Positions 16,210 through 24,487 of a stretch of 64,000 nt of DNA are shown here, one piece after another. The notes below the pieces were generated by a model. It saw nothing but the letters and a program-made list of their open reading frames with translations. It searched no databases and was not told where the DNA came from. Source of the stretch: Streptomyces maremycinicus. Lineage in GTDB: Bacteria > Actinomycetota > Actinomycetes > Streptomycetales > Streptomycetaceae. Both the position numbers and the translations under genes were made by a program. The stretch covers positions 434,001-498,000 of the forward strand of contig NZ_BBYG01000012.1 in the NCBI RefSeq assembly GCF_001184025.1, in the 5' to 3' direction. Position 1 is the stretch's first letter, and the number at the start of each line of letters is the position of its first letter.

Positions 16210-16674
16210 TCAGCCGTCGATGTCGAGCGCCGTCCCGTACAGCCGCTCCACCTTCAGCCGGACGACCACCCGGCGCTCGGCGACCTGCTGCTCCAGGAAC
16301 GCCCCCTCGTCCGCGCCCTCGGGCCGCGCGTCCGCCGGGATCATCCCGAGCAGCTCCCGTCCGACCGCGTCACCGGGGACGGTGGTGACGCCGGAGACCT
16401 CGGCCTCGCCCTCCGCGACGGCGAACGACCACACGTCGTCGCCCGGTACGTGCAGGGCGGCGTGCGGGTCGCGGCGCAGGTGCCGGACCTTGACGCGGTC
16501 GGCCGTCGTCGAGAACCGCACGATCCGGGCGTCGGCGTCCCAGCTGAAGCCCATCGTGGTCAGGTGCGGGTGGCCGGTGCGCCGAACGGTGGCGAGCGTG
16601 CCGAACCGCTGCCGGCCGAGCAGCGCGGAGAGGGCGTCGTCGGACAGCGTTCGAGGTGCGGGACCTTGAGTCAT
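16210..16674 (-). CDS. PPOX-class (pyridoxamine oxidase-like) F420-dependent oxidoreductase
   Basis: 154 residues. A split-barrel flavin/deazaflavin-binding fold of the PPOX class: LGRQRFGTLATVRRTGHPHL, FSTTADRVKVRHLRRDPHAALHV and a C-terminal strand VVVRLKVERLYG. Such Streptomyces proteins usually use coenzyme F420 to reduce unsaturated substrates, but FMN or heme cannot be excluded. ATG 16674 is chosen with GGAG about 10 nt upstream. A TTG 27 nt earlier has no ribosome binding site. Confidence 0.8.
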   Translation of the reverse strand: MTQGPAPRTLSDDALSALLGRQRFGTLATVRRTGHPHLTTMGFSWDADARIVRFSTTADRVKVRHLRRDPHAALHVPGDDVWSFAVAEGEAEVSGVTTVPGDAVGRELLGMIPADARPEGADEGAFLEQQVAERRVVVRLKVERLYGTALDIDG

Positions 16675-16736
16675 GACGACATCAACTCCGTTGTGCCACA
16701 AGGTATTTCACTTCCGCCGACCGGGAACCGCGGCGA

Positions 16737-17396
16737 TCAGTCCGTGGGCCTGCCGGTCAGCGTGGTGAGTTCGGCCGCGAAGAGAAGCTCGGGGTCGAAG
16801 CCCATTCCGGTGAAGTGGCCCGCCAGTTCGAGGGACAGGACGCCGTGCAGGCGGGTCCAGCAGCTCAGGGCCCGGTGGAGGGCGGCCGGTGGGGCGGGGT
16901 GGCCGCTGGTCCACTGGTCGCCGAGGCCTTCGAGGTGGGCGGCGAGCGGGCTCGGCGGACCGTCGGCGGGCAGGTCGGCGCAGGCGTCGAGCAGGGCCGT
17001 CATGATCTCGGACGCGATCGTGGTGACGTCGTCGGGCGCGTGGTAGCCCGGGACGGGTGTGCCGTAGACGAGGAAGTACCGGTGGGGATCGTCCAGGGCC
17101 CACGCGCGCAGTGTGTGCGCCAGTCCGGTCAGGCCGCCACCGGCCGCCGAGGAGGCGCGGAAGGCGTCGGCGAGGCTTCGGTACGCGTCCCGGACGAGCT
17201 CGGTGATCAGCTCGTCGCGGCCGGCGAAGTACCGGTACAGCGCGGGCCCGCTCATCCCCATCTGCTTGGCGATCGCGTTGAGGGAGAGCGCGGACGCCCC
17301 CGCCGTGGCGATCTGCTCCCAGGCGCGCTCCTTGACCTCCGCCCGCACCTGGGCGCGGTAGCGCTCGCGCGGGGTGGTCGTGCCCGTCTCCGCCAT
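16737..17396 (-). CDS. TetR-family transcriptional regulator
   Basis: 219 residues. The N-terminal helix-turn-helix reads ALSLNAIAKQMGMSGPALYR YFAGRDELITELVRDAY, and the C-terminal part is a ligand-binding helical domain of the WHG type (WALDDPHRYFLVYGTPVPGY). It is divergent from a quinone-oxidoreductase-like gene and is expected to repress it and itself. A 17-bp inverted repeat over that gene's -10 is the likely operator. Confidence 0.9.
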   Translation of the reverse strand: MAETGTTTPRERYRAQVRAEVKERAWEQIATAGASALSLNAIAKQMGMSGPALYRYFAGRDELITELVRDAYRSLADAFRASSAAGGGLTGLAHTLRAWALDDPHRYFLVYGTPVPGYHAPDDVTTIASEIMTALLDACADLPADGPPSPLAAHLEGLGDQWTSGHPAPPAALHRALSCWTRLHGVLSLELAGHFTGMGFDPELLFAAELTTLTGRPTD

Positions 17397-17465
17397 GGCC
17401 TGCCGCCACCTCTCCGCACTCGGTCCAGAGGTTCAAGATTTAGTTAGAGGCTATCACGAAGGTTA

Positions 17466-17510
17466 TTGACACCCTCCTTCTCGTTGCGTTACAACTTCTA
17501 ACGAACGCAA
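17466..17510 (+). promoter_or_regulatory. Promoter and TetR-type operator of the oxidoreductase gene
   Basis: TTGACA (17466-17471) and TACAAC (17490-17495) are 18 bp apart. The sequence CGTTACAACTTCTAACG (17487-17503) has 5-bp inverted arms around 7 bp, overlapping the -10. A second inverted pair, TTGCGTT (17484-17490) and AACGCAA (17504-17510), brackets it. This is the arrangement expected for the divergent TetR regulator. Confidence 0.6.
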
Positions 17511-17538
17511 GGGCAAGTAACGCTCACTGGAGGTCATC

Positions 17539-18570
17539 ATGAACGTCGAGGGACTCGTCGAGGTCGTCCTGCCGGGCAAGGTCGAGCCGGAAGGGCTGCG
17601 GATCCGGCACGGAGCCGTGCCCACCCCGGGCCCCGGCCAGGTGCTGGTCCGGATGGAGGCGACCGGGGTCTCCTTCGCCGAGCAGCAGATGCGCCGCGGC
17701 CGCTACTACGACCAGCCGCCGTTCCCCTTCGTCCCCGGCTACGACCTGGTCGGCACGGTGCAGACGACCGGCGACGGCGTCGAGCCCGGCCTGGCCGGGA
17801 CCCGGGTGGCCGCCCTGCTCAAGGTCGGCGGCTGGGCCAGCCACGTCCTCGTCGACGCCGCCGACGTGGTGCCGGTGCCCGCCGGGATCGACGCGGCGGA
17901 GGCGGAGACCCTGGTGGTCAACGGCATCACCGCCTGGCAGATGCTGCACCGCAAGGCCCGGGTCCGCCCGGGCGGCACCATCGTCGTGCACGGCGCCAAC
18001 GGCGGCGTCGGCTCGGTCCTCGTCCAGCTCGCCCTGGCCGCCGGGGTGCGGGTGATCGGCACTGCGTCCACCCGTCACCACGACGCGCTGCGGCAGCAGG
18101 GGGTCGCCCCCGTCGACTACCGCACCGCCGACCTGGCCGCGCGGATCCGCGCCCTCGCCCCCGGCGGCGTGGACGCCGTCTTCGACCACGTCGGCGGCCG
18201 GGGCATCGTCGACTCCTGGCGCCTGCTCGCCCCCGGCGGCACGCTCGTCTCGTACGGCACCGCCTCCACGCGGGACGACGAGGGATCCAAGCAGTGGCCC
18301 GTGCTGAAGCTGCTCGGCCGGCTGTGGCTGTGGAACGCGCTGCCCAACCGGCGCCGCGCCTGCTTCTTCAACGTCTGGGCCGGCCGGGCCCTGGCCAAGA
18401 ACCGCTTCCGGGCCCGTCTGCGGACCGACCTCACCGAACTCTTCGCCGCCCTCCAGCGCGGTGACGTGACACCCCGGATCGCCGCTCGGCTCCCGCTCGC
18501 CGAGGTCGCCGACGCCATGCGCCTGGCCGAGTCCGGAACGGCCGCGGGCAAGGTCGTCCTCCACCCGTAG
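17539..18570 (+). CDS. Medium-chain reductase, NAD(P)H:quinone oxidoreductase type
   Basis: 343 residues. A GroES-like N-terminal domain (PGPGQVLVRMEATGVSFAEQ) is followed by a Rossmann domain with the nucleotide-binding motif VVHGANGGVGSVLVQLA. The catalytic-zinc Cys and structural-zinc Cys cluster of alcohol dehydrogenases are absent, so it belongs to the zinc-free quinone/enone reductase branch. GGAGG precedes ATG 17539. Its divergent TetR neighbour suggests induction by the substrate or a related electrophile. Confidence 0.88.
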   Translation: MNVEGLVEVVLPGKVEPEGLRIRHGAVPTPGPGQVLVRMEATGVSFAEQQMRRGRYYDQPPFPFVPGYDLVGTVQTTGDGVEPGLAGTRVAALLKVGGWASHVLVDAADVVPVPAGIDAAEAETLVVNGITAWQMLHRKARVRPGGTIVVHGANGGVGSVLVQLALAAGVRVIGTASTRHHDALRQQGVAPVDYRTADLAARIRALAPGGVDAVFDHVGGRGIVDSWRLLAPGGTLVSYGTASTRDDEGSKQWPVLKLLGRLWLWNALPNRRRACFFNVWAGRALAKNRFRARLRTDLTELFAALQRGDVTPRIAARLPLAEVADAMRLAESGTAAGKVVLHP

Positions 18571-18580
18571 CCGCCCACAC

Positions 18581-18760
18581 CACCCGCGGGCGCCTCCACC
18601 GGCAGGCGCGCGTCCTCCACCCGCAGGCGTCTTCCACCCGCAGGCGCCTCCTCCCGCAGGCGCGCGTCCTCCACCCGCGGGCGCCTCCACCCGCGGGCGC
18701 CTCCACCCGCAGGTGCACTCCACTCACGGGTGTCCGCCACCGCGGGTGCCTCCACCCCGT
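18581..18760. repeat. Degenerate intergenic tandem repeat, about ten copies of 16-21 bp
   Basis: Units of the form CACCCGCGGGCGCCTC recur, with variants (CGCAGG for CGCGGG and inserted GCGCGT). The array fills nearly the whole gap between the oxidoreductase and the SRPBCC gene. Each unit contains short self-complementary GC blocks, so the transcript could fold into serial hairpins. Confidence 0.85.
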
Positions 18761-18793
18761 AAGCGACCCGCACGACCCACCGAGGGAGAACTC

Positions 18794-19441
18794 ATGCCCG
18801 GCACCAGGCCGCTGACGTCCGCGCTTCCGCTCGGACTTCCGCTCGCGCTCGCCGTCGTCGGCACGCTCGCCACCGCCACACCGGCCGCCCAGGCCGCGCC
18901 CGCCCACGCCACCGCCCAGCACCACGGCCGTACGCCCCAGTGCCGAGGGCAGGGGGTGGACGCCTCCGCCCGTATCCGCTACCGCTCCGACGTGGTGATC
19001 AAGGCGCCGCTGAGCACCGTCTGGAAGCTCCAGACCGACGTCGAACGCTGGCCCTCCTGGCAGCCGCCCGTCCTCACCGCCGACCGCCTGGACACCGGAC
19101 GGCTCCGGGAGGGCTCGCGGTTCCGCTGGTCCACCCCGGCGCCCGCGACGCCCACCACCCCGGCCACCACCCTCGACATCACCTCCACCGTCCGGCAACT
19201 CCGGCGCGAGGCCTGCGTCCTGTGGAGCGGACCGGCGATCGGCCAGGGCCTGCGCATCGACGAGGGCGTCCATCTGTGGACCTTCACCGAGGTCGAGGGG
19301 GGAGTCCGGGTCCACACCGAGGAGACCTGGACCGGCGCCCAGGTCGAAGCCGACGTGCCCACCGCGACCGCGGCACTCGGCGCCGGCCTCGAAGCCTGGC
19401 TCCACGATCTCAAGGCCACCGCCGAACACCGCCGGACGTGA
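18794..19441 (+). CDS. Secreted SRPBCC (polyketide cyclase/START-like) protein
   Basis: 215 residues. A signal peptide (hydrophobic LPLGLPLALAVVGTLATA, then AAQA/AP) is followed by a helix-grip domain: SDVVIKAPLSTVWKLQTDVE RWPSWQP and a long C-terminal helix ending LEAWLHDLKATAEH. SRPBCC domains bind hydrophobic ligands in a deep pocket. Export of one is less usual. GGGAGAA precedes ATG 18794. No substrate can be inferred. Confidence 0.8.
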   Translation: MPGTRPLTSALPLGLPLALAVVGTLATATPAAQAAPAHATAQHHGRTPQCRGQGVDASARIRYRSDVVIKAPLSTVWKLQTDVERWPSWQPPVLTADRLDTGRLREGSRFRWSTPAPATPTTPATTLDITSTVRQLRREACVLWSGPAIGQGLRIDEGVHLWTFTEVEGGVRVHTEETWTGAQVEADVPTATAALGAGLEAWLHDLKATAEHRRT

Positions 19442-19559
19442 CACCGCCCGCGTGCGAACCTCTGTCCCGGGACCCGGAACGGGCGGGTGGGGCGAGTGTG
19501 GCGCAGGTCACGGGAAGTCGGTGTGGTGTGCCGGACAGCTCATTGAGGTGAGCACTCAT

Positions 19560-20189
19560 ATGCGTACCCGGGTACGGGCCGGGGAGTCGAGCGCGTTCGC
19601 GGAGCTGTTCGACGCCTACGCCCGCGCCGTCTACAACCATGCCTTCCGGCTGACCGCCGACTGGTCGACGGCCGAGGACGTGATGGCCGCGACCTTCATG
19701 GAGGCATGGCGGCTGCGCGACCGGGTCGACCCCGAGGGCGGCTCCCTGCGCCCCTGGCTGCTGGGCATCGCCACCAACACCGCCCGCAACCAGTACCGCA
19801 GCAACCGGCGGTACCGGACGGCGGCCGGCGCCGCCGCGGCGGCCGAACTGTCCGTGCCCGACCACGCCGACGAGGTCGCCGACCGGATCGACGACCGGCG
19901 CCGGCTGGCGGCGGCCCTTACCGCGCTCGCCACCCTGCGCAGACCGGAGCGCGAGGTCGTGGCGCTCTGCCTGGGGGAGGGGCTGGACTACGAGGCCGCC
20001 GCCGAGGCCCTGGGGATCCCGGTCGGCACCGTCGCCTCCCGCCTCTCCCGGGCCCGCCGGAAACTGCGGGCGCTCGCCGCGGAAGAACCCGAGAAAGCCG
20101 GCGGAAACCGGGAAGGCGGCCGCACCGGCCGACAGGTAAGAGGCGATCACACACACGTGGTCCGGCCCGCGCAGGGAGGAAACCGATGA
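19560..20189 (+). CDS. ECF-type RNA polymerase sigma factor
   Basis: 209 residues. Region 2 is visible as FAELFDAYARAVYNHAFRLT and ATFMEAWRLRDRV, and region 4 as LRRPEREVVALCLGEGLDYEAAAEALGIPVGTVASRLSRARRKL. A 45-residue polar tail follows, unusual for the shortest ECFs. ATG 19560 is preceded by GAGGTGA. An in-frame GTG at 19548 is an alternative. The stop overlaps the next start (ATGA), so it is coupled to a membrane protein that may act as its regulator. Confidence 0.88.
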   Translation: MRTRVRAGESSAFAELFDAYARAVYNHAFRLTADWSTAEDVMAATFMEAWRLRDRVDPEGGSLRPWLLGIATNTARNQYRSNRRYRTAAGAAAAAELSVPDHADEVADRIDDRRRLAAALTALATLRRPEREVVALCLGEGLDYEAAAEALGIPVGTVASRLSRARRKLRALAAEEPEKAGGNREGGRTGRQVRGDHTHVVRPAQGGNR

Positions 20190-21334
20190 ACGCGAACACG
20201 TCCCGGCAGAGTCCGGCCGAGGGGGAGGAGAGCGCACAGCTCTTCGCCCGGACGGCGCGTGATCTGCCGACGGGCCGTCACCAGTTCCACAAGGAGCGTC
20301 TGATGGCCCGCATTCACGAAGCACGGCAGGAAGAACGACAGGCGGAAAGCCCGGCGGTACGACGGCAGACGGAACGACAGGCGGAGCGCACGGCGGGTGC
20401 CCCGGGCGGGTTCCGCCGGCTGCGGCTGCCGCGTCCCGCGATCACCTTGCCCGTGCTGGCCGCCGCGCTGGCCGGCGTGGTCGTCACCGGGGTGGTGCGG
20501 ACCGGGGGCGACGGGGTGCGGGACGGCGGCGGTGTCGCCACCGGACCGGCGCTGACCACGACCGTCGGAGCCGCCACCACCAAGGGCCTGCCGCAGCTGC
20601 TGGACCAGATCTCGCTGGCGGCCGCCGAGGACGACCACCCGGTGGTCGAGCCCGGTCAGTACATCTACATCGAGTCCAAGGCGGCCGACACCTTCCTGAA
20701 GACCGTCGGCGACAAGACCACCCTGGCCAGCCACCGGCTGCACACCCGCCAGATCTGGGACTCCCCGGACGGCACCAAGGGCTGGCTGATCGACCCCGCC
20801 GTCAACGACAGCCCCGAGGGCGAGACCCTGAGCCTCCCCGACGAGCAGGGCAACACCCCGAGGGCGCACCTGGGCGCCCCGTCGTACGACTACCTGGCCG
20901 AGCTGACGACCGACCCCGACGAGCTGCTCGCCAAGATCTACGAGGAGACGGCGGGCCAGGGGAACACCCCGGACCAGCAGGCCTTCACCACCATCGGCGA
21001 CCTGCTCGCCGAGAGCTACCCGCCGGCGGAGCTGTACTCGGCGCTGTTCAAGGCCGCCGCCAAGATCCCCGGTGTCGTGGTCGTGAACGACGCGGTGGAC
21101 GCGGTCGGGCGGCACGGGGTGGCGGTGGCCAGGCTGGACGAGACCAGCGGGCTGCGCGAAGAGTGGATCTTCGACACGAAGAGCCATGTCTTCCTCGGCG
21201 AGCGCTCGGTCCAGGTGAAGCGGCTCACCGGGACGGACGCACTGATCGAGCCCGGCACGGTCACCTACACCAGCGCCATCCTGACCCGGGCGATCGTCGA
21301 CGGCATCAAGCAGACGCCGTCCCGGTCCGGCTGA
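20186..21334 (+). CDS. CU044_5270-type membrane protein coupled to the sigma factor
   Basis: 382 residues. A cytoplasmic N-terminal part of about 90 residues, with a charged Arg/Glu/Gln-rich helix, is followed by one membrane segment (AITLPVLAAALAGVVVTGVV) and a large extracytoplasmic domain. Genes of this family regularly follow an ECF sigma gene in actinobacteria, as here (4-base overlap). An anti-sigma-like or sensing role is plausible but not shown by any zinc-finger motif in the N-terminus. The outer domain contains YIYIESKAADTFLK and EEWIFDTKSHVFLGER, seen in this family. Confidence 0.78.
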   Translation: MNANTSRQSPAEGEESAQLFARTARDLPTGRHQFHKERLMARIHEARQEERQAESPAVRRQTERQAERTAGAPGGFRRLRLPRPAITLPVLAAALAGVVVTGVVRTGGDGVRDGGGVATGPALTTTVGAATTKGLPQLLDQISLAAAEDDHPVVEPGQYIYIESKAADTFLKTVGDKTTLASHRLHTRQIWDSPDGTKGWLIDPAVNDSPEGETLSLPDEQGNTPRAHLGAPSYDYLAELTTDPDELLAKIYEETAGQGNTPDQQAFTTIGDLLAESYPPAELYSALFKAAAKIPGVVVVNDAVDAVGRHGVAVARLDETSGLREEWIFDTKSHVFLGERSVQVKRLTGTDALIEPGTVTYTSAILTRAIVDGIKQTPSRSG

Positions 21335-21380
21335 CCGCGCACCGCGCCGCGGCGGGGCGCCCGGACCCGACGTTCCGTGC

Positions 21381-21731
21381 TCAGCCGGAGTGGGAACCGG
21401 AGCTGTCGGACGTCTCGCTCGCGGCGCGGCGGTACTCGGCGTTGATGCGCTGGGCCTCCTCGAGCTGGTCCTCGAGGATGACGATGCGGCACGCGGCCTC
21501 GATCGGGGTGCCCTTGTCGACGAGCTCGCGGGCGCGGGCGGCGATCCGGAGCTGGTAGCGGGAGTACCGGCGGTGTCCGCCCTCCGAGCGCAGGGGCGTG
21601 ATCAGCCGGGCCTCGCCGATGGCTCGGAGGAAGCCCGGAGTGGTGCCGAGCATCTCTGCGGCCCGGCCCATCGTGTACGCGGGATAGTCGTCGTCGTCCA
21701 GACGACCGCCGAGCGGGGTATCTGCTGTCAT
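21381..21731 (-). CDS. MerR-type helix-turn-helix regulator
   Basis: 116 residues. A winged MerR HTH (YTMGRAAEMLGTTPGFLRAI, then LITPLRSEGGHRRYSRYQL) is followed by a coiled-coil helix (ACRIVILEDQLEEAQRINAEYRRAA) for dimerisation. There is no large effector domain, as in BldC/HspR-like small members. GAGG lies only 4 nt before ATG 21731, slightly short. A perfect 32-bp palindrome begins 26 nt upstream. The gene converges with the sigma-factor operon. Confidence 0.85.
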   Translation of the reverse strand: MTADTPLGGRLDDDDYPAYTMGRAAEMLGTTPGFLRAIGEARLITPLRSEGGHRRYSRYQLRIAARARELVDKGTPIEAACRIVILEDQLEEAQRINAEYRRAASETSDSSGSHSG

Positions 21732-21756
21732 GTCACCTCGTAGTGCAACGCGTCGA

Positions 21757-21788
21757 GGGGCCCTGGTGCCGTACGGCACCAGGGCCCC
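21757..21788. terminator. Perfect 32-bp palindrome, likely terminator
   Basis: GGGGCCCTGGTGCC and GGCACCAGGGCCCC flank a central GTAC without any mismatch. It lies between a small upstream transcription unit (start about 22015) and the MerR-type gene on the same strand, so it probably ends the former. Being close to the MerR start codon it could also affect its leader. Confidence 0.65.
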
Positions 21789-21844
21789 GAGGGAAATTCA
21801 ACACCATCGGTCGGGCGTACTGCTGCGCCGACCTTCCGTTTTCG

Positions 21845-22015
21845 CTACCCGGGCCCGTCGTAGGGGCGGGGGCGCGTGGATCGCGGATGCGTGACCGGGG
21901 ACCACCTTCCATCCATGGCCTTGCGGTACCCGGACCCGGAGGCTTCCTCGGGCCGGGCGATCCTGATGGCGTATGCGTTTCCGTCCTTTCTACGGACCGA
22001 CCACCGGCTGGTCAT
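21845..22015 (-). CDS. Tentative 56-residue ORF of a small transcription unit
   Basis: A promoter (TAGACA, 17 bp, TAGCGT) lies 13 nt upstream of ATG 22015, and a perfect hairpin follows the stop by about 55 nt, so this interval is probably transcribed. The frame starts MTSRWSVRRKDGNAYAIRIA and ends PYDGPG. Third-position G/C is high but the latter half is Arg/Pro-rich and no family is recognised. No ribosome binding site is visible. The RNA itself, rather than the peptide, could be the product. Confidence 0.4.
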   Translation of the reverse strand: MTSRWSVRRKDGNAYAIRIARPEEASGSGYRKAMDGRWSPVTHPRSTRPRPYDGPG

Positions 22016-22028
22016 GTCTACGAAAGAA

Positions 22029-22057
22029 ACGCTACCCAAGCGGCATGCCAATGTCTA
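22029..22057 (-). promoter_or_regulatory. Promoter of the small transcription unit
   Basis: On the minus strand TAGACA (22052-22057) and TAGCGT (22029-22034) are exactly 17 bp apart. The gene-free stretch to the right (22058-22122) shows nothing else. Confidence 0.6.
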
Positions 22058-22122
22058 CCTTCGCCAGAGTAGATTTCAGTTCTTCGGAGGCGCAGGTACA
22101 CCCGTGCGCGCGCACACGCCAA

Positions 22123-22157
22123 GAGGGCCCCGCCGACCTGGTCGGCAGGGCCCTCTC
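22123..22157 (-). terminator. Terminator of the second cold-shock/helicase operon
   Basis: AGAGGGCCCCGCCGAC (22123-22138) pairs with GTCGGCAGGGCCCTCT (22142-22157) with a single mismatch and a three-base loop, 25 nt after the last gene of the operon. Confidence 0.8.
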
Positions 22158-22181
22158 GGTACTTCGCGGTTCTTCGGCCCG

Positions 22182-22502
22182 TCAGGCCTGCCACGCTCCG
22201 GCCGTCCCGGCGGTGCCGAGCAGCGCCGAAGCGCTCTGGAGCGGCGTCAGGACCTGGACGGGTGCGGCGGGGTGGTCGTGGCAGGTGAAGCCGAGGCGGA
22301 CCATGGCCCGGACGACCTCGCCGCCGGTGAAGTCACGGCGGTCCTGGCGGGTGATGATCTCCCCGACCTGCTTGACGGGGTAGCGGCGGCGGCCGATGGT
22401 CACGGACTCACCGGCGACCGGCTCGGGCGTGACGCCCTTCATCGAGTCCATGACGCCGTCCTTGGTGAGGTCGAACGGGTAGCGGGCGATGACACAGCGC
22501 AT
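22182..22502 (-). CDS. SCO5918-type small protein
   Basis: 106 residues, starting MRCVIARYPFDLTKDGVMDS and containing TIGRRRYPVKQVGEIITRQDRRDFTGGEVVRAMV. I recall this type as the conserved companion of the cold-shock/DEAD-helicase cluster of Streptomyces (SCO5918 to SCO5921). Function is unknown. The basic, small character would suit an RNA- or ribosome-associated role, but this is a guess. It starts 6 bases after the stop of the CBS-type gene, so the two are one operon. Confidence 0.75.
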   Translation of the reverse strand: MRCVIARYPFDLTKDGVMDSMKGVTPEPVAGESVTIGRRRYPVKQVGEIITRQDRRDFTGGEVVRAMVRLGFTCHDHPAAPVQVLTPLQSASALLGTAGTAGAWQA

Positions 22503-22508
22503 GTTGCC

Positions 22509-22796
22509 TCACAGAGAGAAGGAGCAGGGCCTGGACGAGAGCCGGACCGGTGTGTCGAGCACGTCCCGCAGGCGGAGCCGGTCCGTGTAGGAGACCCCGG
22601 CGCGCAGCGCGGCCAGCTGGACCCGGGTGACCGAGCCCGTGCACTGGTCGTCGCCGTCGCAGAGGATCAGATGATCGACCTGGGCGCCGGCCATGACGGA
22701 CAGGGCCACCTCGACGGTCATGTCGTCACGGACCCGCGGCCCCGACTCGTCGTGCGGGTGCCGCGTCCGTACCGGGTGCGTCTGGACCGATGTCAC
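22509..22796 (-). CDS. Small CBS-domain-like protein
   Basis: 95 residues. The core VRDDMTVEVALSVMAGAQVDHLILCDGDDQCTGSVTRVQLAALR resembles a single CBS motif; CBS pairs bind adenosyl ligands, and a single motif would need to dimerise. GTG 22796 is chosen because GGAGG lies 6 nt upstream. It is between helicase 2 and the SCO5918-type gene in the same direction. The tail (SSRPCSFSL) is not informative. Confidence 0.65.
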   Translation of the reverse strand: MTSVQTHPVRTRHPHDESGPRVRDDMTVEVALSVMAGAQVDHLILCDGDDQCTGSVTRVQLAALRAGVSYTDRLRLRDVLDTPVRLSSRPCSFSL

Positions 22797-22851
22797 TGGT
22801 GCCTCCTGCGGAGATGGGCGAGCCTTGCGGCCGGGCGAACCGGGTCCGGCA

Positions 22852-24336
22852 TCAGGCCGCCGGGTTGACGGCGGGCCGGTTCCGGCCCGGCCGCCCGCGG
22901 CGGCCCCGGAACGAGGAGGACCGGGACGAGGAGGACGACGACGAGGGCGACGACGACGGCGAGCGGCGGCGCGGCGTCGCCGCGACCGGCGCGGTGATGA
23001 CCACCGGGACGCCGGAGGGCGTCCGGGCACCCGTGACGCGGCTCAGTTCCGCCTCGCCCGAGCGCACCTGGGTGACCTGCGGGGTGATGCCGGCCGAGAC
23101 CATCAGCCGGGTCATGCCGCGCCGCTGGTCGGGGGTGACCAGGGTCACGACGCTGCCGGACTCGCCGGCGCGTGCCGTACGGCCGCCGCGGTGGAGGTAG
23201 TCCTTGGGGTCGCTCGGCGGATCCACGTTGACGACCAGGTCGAGGTTGTCGACGTGGATGCCGCGGGCCGCGACGTTGGTCGCCACCAGCACCGTGACGT
23301 GTCCGTCCTTGAACTGGGCGAGGGTGCGGGTGCGCTGCGGCTGGGACCGGCCACCGTGCAGGGCCGCGGCGCGGACGCCGTTGTGCAGCAGGTGCTTGGT
23401 CAGCTGGTCCACCGCGTGCTTGGTGTCCAGGAACATGATCACCCGGCCGTCGCGGGCGGCGATCTCGGTGGTCGCCCGCTGCTTGTCCGCGCCGTGCACA
23501 TGGAGCACGTGGTGTTCCATCGTGGTGACGGCACCCGCGACCGGGTCGACGGAGTGGACCACGGGGTCGACCAGATAGCGGCGGACCAACAGGTCCACGT
23601 TGCGGTCCAGGGTGGCCGAGAACAGCATCCGCTGACCGTCGGCCCGCACCTGGTCGAGCAGCGCGGTGACCTGGGGCATGAAGCCCATGTCGGCCATCTG
23701 GTCGGCCTCGTCGAGGACCGTGATGTCGACGGCGTCCAGGCGGCAGGCGCCCCGGTCGATCAGGTCCTTGAGCCGCCCGGGGGTGGCCACGACGACCTCC
23801 GCGCCGTTGCGCAGCGCGCCGGCCTGCCGGCCGATCGACATCCCGCCGACCACGGTCGCCAGGCGCAGCCCGACGGAGCGGGCGTACGGGGTGAGCGCGT
23901 CGGTGACCTGCTGGGCCAGCTCGCGGGTGGGCACGAGGACCAGCGCGAGCGGCTGGCGCGGTTCGGCGCGCCGGCCCGCCGTACGGGCCAGCAGCGCGAG
24001 GCCGAAGGCGAGGGTCTTGCCGGAGCCGGTGCGGCCGCGGCCGAGCACGTCGCGGCCGGCGAGCGAGTTCGGCAGGGTCGCCGCCTGGATCGGGAACGGT
24101 ATGGCCACGCCCTCGTGGCCGAGCGCGGCCAGCAGCCTCTCCGGCATCGCCAGTTCGGCGAACGACTCGACGGCGGGCAGCGCGGGGGTGATCGTCTTCG
24201 GCGGCGCGAACTCACCCTGGGGCGAGATCCGTCGGCGTCCGCCGTCGTTGCCGCGGCGCGGGCCGCCCGAGCCGGCCCGGGGGCGGTGATCGGAGAAGCG
24301 GTCGTTCCTGCGGGCATGCGGGCGTGCGTGGTTCAT
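22852..24336 (-). CDS. DEAD-box RNA helicase (cold-shock module 2)
   Basis: 494 residues. The core motifs are the same as in the helicase at 5581-7176: RTGSGKT, VPTRELAQQV, ATPGR, LDEADQMADMGF, FSAT, ATNVAARGI and HRGGRTARAG. The core is nearly identical but the tails differ: here a basic RNA-binding N-terminus (MNHARPHARRNDRF) and a C-terminus with a serine run followed by RGRRGRPGRNRP instead of Gly/Gln repeats. ATG 24336 follows AAGGAAGG. It leads a three-gene operon with the CBS-like and SCO5918-type genes and lies downstream of the second cold-shock gene across a perfect hairpin. Confidence 0.92.
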   Translation of the reverse strand: MNHARPHARRNDRFSDHRPRAGSGGPRRGNDGGRRRISPQGEFAPPKTITPALPAVESFAELAMPERLLAALGHEGVAIPFPIQAATLPNSLAGRDVLGRGRTGSGKTLAFGLALLARTAGRRAEPRQPLALVLVPTRELAQQVTDALTPYARSVGLRLATVVGGMSIGRQAGALRNGAEVVVATPGRLKDLIDRGACRLDAVDITVLDEADQMADMGFMPQVTALLDQVRADGQRMLFSATLDRNVDLLVRRYLVDPVVHSVDPVAGAVTTMEHHVLHVHGADKQRATTEIAARDGRVIMFLDTKHAVDQLTKHLLHNGVRAAALHGGRSQPQRTRTLAQFKDGHVTVLVATNVAARGIHVDNLDLVVNVDPPSDPKDYLHRGGRTARAGESGSVVTLVTPDQRRGMTRLMVSAGITPQVTQVRSGEAELSRVTGARTPSGVPVVITAPVAATPRRRSPSSSPSSSSSSSRSSSFRGRRGRPGRNRPAVNPAA

Positions 24337-24487
24337 ACGAACCTTCCTTGATGCGTCGGCGCGTATCAAGGAATTCCCGCGGCACAGGGGCGGCGCTGAG
24401 AATCGCGTGAACGGGCCAAAAGCGATGGCGTCGAATCGGGTCGACGGCGAAAAATGCGCCGCGGTGTTTATCCGCGGGAAAGCAGCG

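Noticed and set aside
21327..21388. CCGGCTGA and TCAGCCGG at convergent gene ends as a terminator
   Set aside because: The arms are only 8 bp with 46 bases between them; chance from the shared stop-codon context is likely.
22852..24351. Plus-strand open frame of about 500 codons opposite the second helicase
   Set aside because: The minus strand encodes all helicase motifs; the plus frame has none.
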